Source: Amycolatopsis pretoriensis
Lineage (GTDB): Bacteria; Actinomycetota; Actinomycetes; Mycobacteriales; Pseudonocardiaceae
Assembly: GCF_900107925.1 (NCBI RefSeq)
Contig: NZ_FNUJ01000006.1
Coordinates: forward strand, 620,001-684,000
Direction: 5' to 3'
Length of the DNA: 64,000 nucleotides
The translations under genes were made by a program, and so were the position numbers. The notes under the pieces are model-generated. The model was not told the origin of the DNA. It saw only the letters and a list, made by a program, of their open reading frames with translations, and made no database searches. Below, piece by piece: positions 25,835 through 33,700 of the stretch (its first letter is position 1; the number at the start of each line of letters is the position of its first letter).

Positions 25835-26824
25835 GTGTCCCCCTTGCTCACCGCCGCCGGCCAGACGCCGTGCATCACCGACGCGTCCACCTTGTGCTAC
25901 CAGGTGTACAAGGCCACCGGCAACGAGTGGCTCGCCGGCTCGACGAACTGGCTGCTGACCAAGCCGCTCAAGATCCTGATGATCATCGTGATCGCGTTCG
26001 TCGTCCGGCTGCTGATCAAGCGGCTGATCAACCGCGTCACGACGCTCCCCCGAGGCAGCGGGAAGCTGCCCGCGCTGCTGCGCCCCCTGCGTGAGCGCGC
26101 TCCCGAGGTGCTCGGCTCCGCCGTGATCGAACGGCGCCGCCAGCGCGCCCAGACCATCGGCTCGGTGCTCAAGTCGATGTCGACGTTCCTGATCTACGGC
26201 CTCGCGTTCATCCTCGTGCTGGGCGAGCTGGGCATCAACCTCGGCCCGATCATCGCCTCGGCCGGCATCATCGGCGTCGCGATCGGGTTCGGCGCGCAGA
26301 ACCTCGTCAAGGACTTCCTGTCCGGCATCTTCATGATGGTCGAGGACCAGTACGGCGTCGGCGACGTCGTGGACATCGGCGAGGCGACCGGCACGGTCGA
26401 GGCCGTCGGCCTGCGGATCACCACGCTGCGCGACCTCAAAGGCACGGTCTGGTACGTCCGCAACGGTGAAGTCCTGCGCGTCGGCAACTCGAGCCAGGGA
26501 TTCGCGGTCGCGGTCGTCGACGTCCCCCTCGGCTACACGACCGACGTCGAGCGCGCGACGACCGTGCTCGGCGAGGCGGCTTCGGCCGCCGCCGAAAGCG
26601 ACCTGCTCAAGGACAACGTCCTGGAGCCGCCGGAGATGCTGGGCGTGGAGAGCGTCACCCCGGAGGGCATCCAGCTGCGGCTGACCGTGAAGGTGCGGCC
26701 GGGCAAGCAGTGGGCGGTCCAGCGGGCCTTGCGCGCCCAGCTGCTGGCGGCCCTGGAAGAGGCCGGTTTCGAGCCCCCGCTCGGCCGGCTGTTCCCCGGC
26801 GCGGCCGCGGCCATCGACAAGTAG
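25835..26824 (+). CDS. MscS-family mechanosensitive ion channel
   Basis: About 329 residues. Helix 1 lies near residues 35-62 (LKILMIIVIAFVVRLLIKRL), helix 2 at ~115-135, and the pore helix TM3 follows with the small-residue pattern ASAGIIGVAIGFGAQNLVKDF, then the beta domain FMMVEDQYGVGDVVDIG and an alpha/beta tail. It releases osmolytes on hypo-osmotic shock. GTG 25835 is likely, though GGAAGG is rather far upstream. A hairpin terminator follows the stop. Confidence 0.92.
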   Translation: MSPLLTAAGQTPCITDASTLCYQVYKATGNEWLAGSTNWLLTKPLKILMIIVIAFVVRLLIKRLINRVTTLPRGSGKLPALLRPLRERAPEVLGSAVIERRRQRAQTIGSVLKSMSTFLIYGLAFILVLGELGINLGPIIASAGIIGVAIGFGAQNLVKDFLSGIFMMVEDQYGVGDVVDIGEATGTVEAVGLRITTLRDLKGTVWYVRNGEVLRVGNSSQGFAVAVVDVPLGYTTDVERATTVLGEAASAAAESDLLKDNVLEPPEMLGVESVTPEGIQLRLTVKVRPGKQWAVQRALRAQLLAALEEAGFEPPLGRLFPGAAAAIDK

Positions 26825-26832
26825 CGCCCCGG

Positions 26833-26864
26833 GCCCGGGCCGTGAGCTGCCTCACGACCCGGGC
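26833..26864 (+). terminator. Hairpin terminator after mscS
   Basis: A 14-bp GC-rich stem with one mismatch (26833-26846 with 26851-26864) and a 4-base loop, followed by a T-containing stretch, just after the channel gene. Confidence 0.7.
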
Positions 26865-26947
26865 TTCGTCGTTACGCTGGGAAGCGGGTTCACGACCTTC
26901 CGGGCACGGGCGGACCGGGCGTCGGGAACGCGGAACCGAAGGGCAAA

Positions 26948-27349
26948 ATGGAAGGCGTGTCTGCAGTGAGCGAACCGGCGAACCTCTACGAAGCGGTCGG
27001 CGGCGAACCGACGTTCCGCCGCATCGTCGGGCGGTTCTACGAGGAAGTCGCGAAGGACGAGATCCTCCGCCCGCTCTACCCCGAGGAGGACCTCGGCCCG
27101 GCCGAGGAGCGCTTCCGGCTGTTCCTCATGCAGTACTGGGGCGGCCCGCACACCTACTCCGACCGGCGCGGGCACCCGCGGCTGCGGATGCGCCACGCGC
27201 CGTTCAAGATCGGGCCGATCGAGCGGGACGCCTGGCTGCGCTGCATCCGGATCGCCGTCGACGAGGAGAACCTCGAGGAGCCGTACCGCGGTCAGCTCTG
27301 GGCGTACCTGGAGATGGCGGCGCACAGCATGATGAACAGCTTCGTATGA
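26948..27349 (+). CDS. glbO: Group II truncated hemoglobin (GlbO)
   Basis: 133 residues. Near-identical to mycobacterial GlbO in the core: FLMQYWGGPHTYSDRRGHPRL, proximal His in RMRHAPFKIG, and WG8 in ERDAWLRC; the distal Tyr-B10/CD1 residues lie in RFYEEV and YWGGP. It binds heme and O2 with very high affinity and is linked to oxygen/NO chemistry at the membrane. Its stop overlaps the aglA ATG (ATGA, 27346-27349), the same gene order as Rv2470-Rv2471. Confidence 0.96.
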   Translation: MEGVSAVSEPANLYEAVGGEPTFRRIVGRFYEEVAKDEILRPLYPEEDLGPAEERFRLFLMQYWGGPHTYSDRRGHPRLRMRHAPFKIGPIERDAWLRCIRIAVDEENLEEPYRGQLWAYLEMAAHSMMNSFV

Positions 27350-28896
27350 GACCCGGAGCCTGGTGGCAGGACGCCGTCTTTTACCAGGTCTACGTGCGCT
27401 CGTTCGCCGATTCGGACGGTGACGGCGTCGGAGACCTGGAGGGCATCCACTCCAGGCTCGGTTACCTTGAGCTGCTGGGCGTGGACGCGCTGTGGCTGAC
27501 GCCGTTCTACCGCTCCCCGATGGCCGACCACGGGTACGACATCGCCGACCCGCGCGACGTCGACCCGATGTTCGGCACCCTCGGCGACTTCGACGTGCTG
27601 CTGACCGAGGCGCACAAGCGGAACATCAAGGTCACCGTCGACGTCGTGCCCAACCACACCAGCAACCAGCACGCCTGGTTCAAGTCGGCGATGGCGGCCA
27701 AGCCGGGCAGCCCGGAGCGCGACCGGTACATCTTCCGCGACGGCGTCGGCCCCAAGGGCGAAGACCCGCCGAACAACTGGGTCAGCGCGTTCGGCGGCCC
27801 GGCGTGGACGCGGGTGCCGGACGGCCAGTGGTACCTGCACCTGTTCGCGCCGCAGCAGCCCGATCTGAACTGGACCAACCCCGAGGTCGCCGCCGATCTG
27901 GAGCGCACGCTGCGGTTCTGGCTCGAACGCGGGGTCGACGGCTTCCGCATCGACGTCGCGCACGGCATGGCCAAGCCGCCCGGCCTGCCGGACATGGACC
28001 CGCGCGCGGACGCGCTCGGGCCGAGCCACTACTACGACCCGCGCTGGGACCACGACAGCGTCCACGAGATCCACCAGATGATCCGCAAGGTGCTCGACGA
28101 GTTCCCGGACGCGATGGCGGTCGGCGAGATCTGGGTGACCGACGAGGAACGCCTCGCCCGCTACCTGCGGCCCGACGAGCTGCACCTGGCGTTCAACTTC
28201 CGCCTGGTGCTGACGCACTTCGACGCGGACGCGATGCGCACGGCCATCGACCGGTCCTTGACGGTGCCGGCCCGCTCGGGCGCTCCGGCGACGTGGACGC
28301 TCGGCAACCACGATGTCTGGCGCCAGGTCAGCCGCTACGGCGGCGGGGCGGCCGGCGTGCGGCGCGCGCGGGCGATGGCGCTGGTGGAGCTGGCCCTGCC
28401 GGGTGCGGTGTACCTGTACAACGGCGAAGAGCTGGGGCTGGCGAACGTCGAGCTGGCGCCGGCCGACATGGCCGACCCGCGCGCGAAGACGAGCGGCGCG
28501 GAGTTCGGCCGCGACGTCTCCCGCGTGCCGCTGCCGTGGGAGGGCGACCTGCCGCCGTTCGGGTTCTCGCGCAACCCGCGGACGTGGCTGCCGATGCCGC
28601 CGGCGTGGTCCGGGCTGACGGTCGAGAAGCAGATCGAGGACGCGGATTCGACGCTTTCCCTGTACCGGCAGGCGATCGAGCTGCGCAAGACGCATCCGGC
28701 GTTCGGCGGCGACGAACTGGAGTGGTACGGCGCCCCGGCGGGCTGCTTCGCGTTCCGGCGCAAGGGCGGCGGGCTGGTGTGCGCGTTGAACACGTCCGCG
28801 TCGCCGATCGCGCTGCCGCCGGGTGAGGTGCTGCTGTCCAGCAGCCCGCTCGTGGACGGCAAGCTGCCGGCGGATTCGGCCGCCTGGCTGGTTTAG
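27346..28896 (+). CDS. aglA: GH13 alpha-glucosidase (AglA-like)
   Basis: 516 residues. GH13 barrel with the conserved regions WWQDAVFYQVYVRSF, DVVPNHTS, nucleophile Asp in GFRIDVAHG, acid/base Glu in AVGEIWV and transition-state Asp in LGNHDVWR; the C-terminal beta domain follows. It hydrolyses alpha-1,4-linked glucose from maltose/maltodextrin-like substrates in the cytoplasm (no signal peptide). Translation is coupled to glbO. Its stop overlaps the stop of the convergent HTH gene by a few bases. Confidence 0.93.
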   Translation: MRPGAWWQDAVFYQVYVRSFADSDGDGVGDLEGIHSRLGYLELLGVDALWLTPFYRSPMADHGYDIADPRDVDPMFGTLGDFDVLLTEAHKRNIKVTVDVVPNHTSNQHAWFKSAMAAKPGSPERDRYIFRDGVGPKGEDPPNNWVSAFGGPAWTRVPDGQWYLHLFAPQQPDLNWTNPEVAADLERTLRFWLERGVDGFRIDVAHGMAKPPGLPDMDPRADALGPSHYYDPRWDHDSVHEIHQMIRKVLDEFPDAMAVGEIWVTDEERLARYLRPDELHLAFNFRLVLTHFDADAMRTAIDRSLTVPARSGAPATWTLGNHDVWRQVSRYGGGAAGVRRARAMALVELALPGAVYLYNGEELGLANVELAPADMADPRAKTSGAEFGRDVSRVPLPWEGDLPPFGFSRNPRTWLPMPPAWSGLTVEKQIEDADSTLSLYRQAIELRKTHPAFGGDELEWYGAPAGCFAFRRKGGGLVCALNTSASPIALPPGEVLLSSSPLVDGKLPADSAAWLV

Positions 28897-29327
28897 AGCG
28901 GCACCCACCGGCCGGGCTTGACGACGTCGGCCGCCTCGAGTGCGGTGCCGCGCGCGAGCTGGTTGACGCGCTGGTGCGACAGGCCGAGCAGATCGGCGAT
29001 CGCGCGTTGTGAGAGCTGGCCGTTCAGCGTCGCGACCAGACGGGCGCGGACGCCTTCCCGCCACTCGGCGACGTCCTCGGCGATCCGGTGCGCCTCCTGG
29101 TACTGCAGGACGAGGTCGGTGGCGTCCTGGTCCTCGAACTCGTAGCGCCAGCGGAGGTAGAACCGCTCGGGTGGGAGGCCGGTCAGGTTCGCGATGACCT
29201 TGCGCATGCCCGGATCGACGTCGGGGAACCGCTTGAACTCACCGGCGGCTTCGACGCCGTCGACCGTCTTCGCGATCCACTGGCCGGCCTCGCGGGTCAC
29301 GGTCACGGTGAACGCCGGAAACCTCAT
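28893..29327 (-). CDS. HicB-like / HTH antitoxin-type regulator, orphan
   Basis: 144 residues. The N-terminal part (FTVTVTREAGQWIAKTVDGVEAAG) resembles the beta-rich HicB pocket; the C-terminal part holds an HTH (LSQRAIADLLGLSHQRVNQLARG, ~108-130). ATG 29327 is preferred with GAGAGG upstream. No HicA-like toxin of ~60-80 residues is adjacent, so it is an orphan regulator or a stand-alone XRE protein. Confidence 0.75.
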   Translation of the reverse strand: MRFPAFTVTVTREAGQWIAKTVDGVEAAGEFKRFPDVDPGMRKVIANLTGLPPERFYLRWRYEFEDQDATDLVLQYQEAHRIAEDVAEWREGVRARLVATLNGQLSQRAIADLLGLSHQRVNQLARGTALEAADVVKPGRWVPL

Positions 29328-29377
29328 CGCTCGCCTCTCGCCGTCCCCTCCCACGGGAAGGCGCGGACTCTAACACG

Positions 29378-29626
29378 TCAACCGCTTTGGTCGCCCGAGC
29401 CGTCGTCGAACGCGCCGCTCGCGAGCCACGCGACGAGCGCCGCGGCCTGGAGGTAGGGCGCGGCTTGGGCGGCCGCCCGGCCCGCCGCTCGCGCGCGGCC
29501 CCACCTCTCAGGACGCTCGGCGCGCTCCGGCGCCTGCTCCCCCGGCGGACGGTCGCGCCGCCACGGCGTCTCCTCGGCGCGGACACCGTCGAGGAACTCC
29601 GCGGTCGGATCGTCATCCGGGGTCAT
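29378..29626 (-). CDS. Hypothetical small protein (82 aa)
   Basis: Starts MTPDDDPTAEFLDGVRAE with GGAGG just before the ATG at 29626. The middle is charged and Arg/Pro-rich and the C-terminus has a hydrophobic stretch (YLQAAALVAWLASGAF), perhaps one membrane helix. No family is recognised. It lies between the HicB-like gene and the Rv2474c-like gene, all on the minus strand. Confidence 0.55.
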   Translation of the reverse strand: MTPDDDPTAEFLDGVRAEETPWRRDRPPGEQAPERAERPERWGRARAAGRAAAQAAPYLQAAALVAWLASGAFDDGSGDQSG

Positions 29627-29638
29627 GCCTCCAGCGTG

Positions 29639-29661
29639 CCACCGTTCTCCGAAAACGGTGG
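29639..29661. terminator. Small hairpin between minus-strand genes
   Basis: CCACCGTT (29639-29646) pairs with AACGGTGG (29654-29661) around a 7-base loop, after the gene ending at 29679 and before the start at 29626. It is a modest stem, possibly an attenuator or weak terminator. Confidence 0.35.
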
Positions 29662-29678
29662 CCGCCGTAAGCAATCCG

Positions 29679-30314
29679 TCAGAACAGCAACGGCAGCAGC
29701 GCGTGCCGGCGCCGGACGATCGCGCCGTACCGGGCGTCCAGGCGCAGCCACGAATCCGTCGCCGACACGCGGACCACGTCCTCGGTCAGGTCCGAATCCA
29801 CGAACCCCATCCCGGACATCGCGAACAGGCAGCGCATCTGGACCTTGACCTCGGTCGCTTCGCCGGACACCGTCAGCACCGCCTGGTCCATCAGCGACGC
29901 GGGCGGGTTGCCGTGCGGGCCGGCGTTGTCCCGGGCCAGCGTCACGCCCCGGTCGGCCAGCTCCGCCACGACCCGCGCCGGCAGCTCGTCGACCAGCGGC
30001 CAGCGGCCGGACGGCGGCAGCTCGCCGTGCCACAGCAGGTCGCGGGCCGGGCCCGGGTCCATTCGCGGGCCACCGGCCACCGTCAACGCCGCCAGCAGCT
30101 CGTTGCCGGACACCGTGACGTCGCCGGGGGTGACGTCACCGGCGACCGCGCGCGTCGCGAAGCACTCGAACGGCGTCGCCGTCCAGGCCTCGACCACGCC
30201 GTCGCCGCGCTGCCGCAACCGGACGGCGGTGGCGCCGTCCAGCCGGACCGCGCGGGCGACGAACGCGCCGAGGGTCTCCCGGTCGGCCGCGTCCGGCACG
30301 AACAACTCAGGCAT
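29679..30314 (-). CDS. Conserved actinobacterial protein (Rv2474c-like), unknown function
   Basis: 211 residues, begins MPELFVPDAADRETLGAFVARAVRLD. No catalytic motif is recognised; it is predicted soluble and mixed alpha/beta. Its ATG overlaps the end of the thioesterase frame by 8 bases, so it is the last gene of the gdh-thioesterase operon. The position matches Rv2474c next to Rv2475c in M. tuberculosis (from memory). Confidence 0.8.
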   Translation of the reverse strand: MPELFVPDAADRETLGAFVARAVRLDGATAVRLRQRGDGVVEAWTATPFECFATRAVAGDVTPGDVTVSGNELLAALTVAGGPRMDPGPARDLLWHGELPPSGRWPLVDELPARVVAELADRGVTLARDNAGPHGNPPASLMDQAVLTVSGEATEVKVQMRCLFAMSGMGFVDSDLTEDVVRVSATDSWLRLDARYGAIVRRRHALLPLLF

Positions 30315-30726
30315 CCGCGAACCCCTGCTTCAGAAACTCCGACTCGGGCGGGCTGAGCCTACGCGGCCGCAACGCGACGGTGTCGTACGGCGCCAGCACC
30401 GTCTCCGCCGTCACCGCCACCGGGTCGGCCTCGCCCGGCCCGGTGTGGACCCGGTAGGCCAGCGTGAAGCTCGCCGCCCGCAGTTCCGTCAGGTCGATGT
30501 CCACGCGCAGCTGCTGCCCGGACACCACGATCGGCGCCTTGTAGGCCACCTCCAGCTTGACCACGACGATGCCCTTCGGCAGCTGGTCGAGCCCGGCCTC
30601 CACGGCCCCCTTGAACAGCAGCGGGATGCGCGCCTCTTCGAGCAGCGTCACCATCTTCGCGTGGTTGATGTGGCCGTAGACGTCCATGTCCGTCCAGCGC
30701 GGGCGGACGTGCGAAACGTAGGTCAC
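30307..30726 (-). CDS. Hotdog-fold acyl-CoA thioesterase (Rv2475c-like)
   Basis: 139 residues of the YbgC/FcbC 4-hydroxybenzoyl-CoA thioesterase type: RPRWTDMDVYGHINHAKMVTLLEEAR contains the conserved Asp and the GHxNHA signature. It hydrolyses acyl-CoA; chain length cannot be read. The GTG at 30726 overlaps the gdh stop by four bases (GTGA), implying translational coupling to glutamate dehydrogenase. Confidence 0.9.
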   Translation of the reverse strand: MTYVSHVRPRWTDMDVYGHINHAKMVTLLEEARIPLLFKGAVEAGLDQLPKGIVVVKLEVAYKAPIVVSGQQLRVDIDLTELRAASFTLAYRVHTGPGEADPVAVTAETVLAPYDTVALRPRRLSPPESEFLKQGFADA

Positions 30727-33700
30727 CGCACCGTGCTCCGGATCTGGCGGGCCGCCACCGAAAGCGTCGCGAGGTCGAGCCGGCCGGAGTTGTGGATCTC
30801 TTCCAGCGCGACGCGCGCCCGCTGCAGGCGCGAGGAGTTCGTCTTCTCCCACTGGGCGATCTTCGCGTCGCCGGACGAGCCGGGATCGCTGTGCCGCAAC
30901 GCGTCCAGCGTGATCGCCCGCAGCGAACCGTAGACGTCGTCGCGCAGCGAAAGCCGGGCGAGCGCGTGCCAGCGGTTGCCGCGTTCGAGCGCGCTGATCT
31001 CGGTCAGCATCTTGTCGACGTCCAGGTGGTCCGAAAGCGCGTAGTACAGCTCCGCGGTCTCGGCCGGGCTGTGCGTCGCGTCGACGCCGATCTGCTGCTC
31101 GGCGAGCTCGGCGACCTCGGTGACGTCCAGCAGGCCGTACGTGTGCAGCAGCAGCGAGACGCGGCGCGCCAGCTCCTCCGGCACGTTCGCGGCGATCAGC
31201 TCGTCCACGTGCTTCTGCACCGACTCCGCCTCGCGGCCGCGCAGCAGATCGCCGATCTTCGGGACGAGCTTGCCCAGCACGCGGCCGAAGCGCTTGATCT
31301 CCGACAGCAGCGCCAGTGGCTGCGGCCGGTTGGTGAGGAACCAGCGCGCGGCCCGGTCGAGCAGCCGCCGCGTCTCCAGCACCATCGCGTCGGCGACGTC
31401 GGTCGAGACGACGTTGTCCAGCGCGTCGATCTCCGCCCACACGGCAGGCAGGTCGAACACCTGCGTGACCACGGCGTACGCGCGCACCGCGTCGGTCGCG
31501 GTCGCGTTCATCTCCTCCATCAGCCGGTAGACGAACGAGATGCCGCCGCCGTCGACCACCTCGTTGGCGATCAGCGTGGTGATGATCTGGCGGCGCAGCG
31601 GGTGTTCGCCGATCGCGGAGCCGAACCGCTCGCGCAGCGGCTGCGGGAAGTACTCCGGCAGCCGGGCCGCGAACACCTTCGAGTCGGGCAGGTCGCTGGC
31701 CAGCAGCTCGTCCTTCAGCTCCAGCTTGACGTGCGCGAGCAGCGTCGCCAGCTCCGGTGAGGTGAGGCCCTTGCCCGCCTTCTCGAGCTCGCGGAACTCC
31801 GAGTTGCTCGGCAGCGCTTCGAGCTTGCGGTCGAACGCGCCCGCCGACACCAGCGCCTGGACCTGGCGCGCGTGCACCGACAGCATCGGCGCGGCGTGCG
31901 CCCGGCTGACGCCGAGGACGGCGTTCTGCCGGTAGTTGTCCTTGAGCACCAGCGCGCCGACCTCGTCGGTCATCTCCTCCAGCAGCTCGTTGCGCTGCTC
32001 GCGCTCCAGCTTGCCGGTCTGCACGAGGTGGTCGAGCAGGATCTTGATGTTGACCTCGTGGTCGGAGCAGTCGACGCCGGCCGAGTTGTCGAGCGCGTCG
32101 GTGTTGATCTTGCCGCCGTTGCGGGCGAACTCGATCCGGCCGAGCTGGGTCAGGCCGAGGTTGCCGCCCTCGCCGAAGACCTTGACGCGCAGCTGCTTGC
32201 CGTCGACGCGGATGGCGTCGTTGGCCTTGTCGCCGGCCGCGGCGTGGGTTTCGGTCTCCGCCTTGACGTAGGTGCCGATGCCGCCGTTCCAGAGCAGCTC
32301 GACCGGCGCCAGCAGGATCGCCTGGATGAGGTCCATCGGCGCGAGCGCGGTGACGCCCTCTTCGAGCCCGAGCGACGCGCGGACCTGCGGGCTGATCGGG
32401 ATCGACTTCGCCGTGCGCGGGTAGATCCCGCCGCCTTCGCTGATCAGCGAGCGGTCGTAGTCGTCCCAGGAGCTGCGCGGCAGGTCGAACAGGCGCCGGC
32501 GCTCGGCGAACGTCGACGCGGCGTCCGGGTGCGGGTCGAGGAAGACGTGCATGTGGTTGAACGCCGCGACGAGCCGGATGTGCTCGCTCAGCAGCATGCC
32601 GTTGCCGAAGACGTCACCCATCATGTCGCCGATGCCGACGACGGTGAAGTCCTCGGTCTGGGTGTCCTTGCCCAGCTCGCGGAAGTGCCGCTTGACGCTC
32701 TCCCAGGCACCCTTCGCGGTGATGCCCATGGCCTTGTGGTCGTAGCCGACCGAGCCGCCGGAGGCGAACGCGTCGCCGAGCCAGAAGCCGTACTTCGCCG
32801 ACATTTCGTTGGCGATGTCGGAGAACTTCGCGGTGCCCTTGTCGGCGGCGACGACCAGGTAGGAGTCGTCGGCGTCGTGCCGGACGACGCCCGGCGCGGG
32901 CACGGTCTTGCCCTCGATCCGGTTGTCGGTCAGGTCGAGCAGGCCGGAGATGAACATGCGGTAGCAGGCGATGCCCTCGTTGAGCTGGGCGTCGCGGTCG
33001 ATGCTCGCGTCGCCGGTCGCGGCGGGCGGGTTCTTCACCACGAAGCCGCCCTTCGCGCCGACCGGCACGATCACCGCGTTCTTCACCGCCTGCGCCTTGA
33101 CCAGGCCGAGGATCTCGGTGCGGAAGTCCTCCCGCCGGTCCGACCAGCGCAGGCCACCGCGCGCGACCTCGCCGAACCTCAGGTGCACGCCCTCGACGCG
33201 CGGCGAGTACACGAAGATCTCGAACCGCGGCCGCGGCTCCGGCAGGTCGGGCACGCCCGCCGGGTCGAGCTTGATCGCCAGGTACTGGCGGGAGTTCCCG
33301 TCCTGGTCGCGGACGTGGTAGTTCGTCCGCAGCGTGGCCCGGATGACCGCCATCAGGCGGCGGAGGATCCGGTCCTCGTCGAGGCTGGTGACCTCGTCGA
33401 TCATCGCGCTCAGCTCGCTCGCCAGCGCGTCGGTCGCGGCTTCGCGATCGGTGTCGCCCAGCTGCGGGTCGAAGCGGGCCTCGAACAGCCGCAGCAGCTT
33501 CGTCGCGACCTGGGTGTGGTTCACCAGCGTGTTCTGGATGTAGTCCTGGGAGAACGCGCTGCCGGCCTGGCGCAGGTACCGCGAGTACGCGCGCAGCACG
33601 GCGACCTGGCGCCAGGTGAGCCCGGCCCGCAGGACCAGGCCGTTGAGCCCGTCCACCTCGGCGTCGCCGCGCCAGGCGGCCTCGAAGGCGTCCTGGAACC

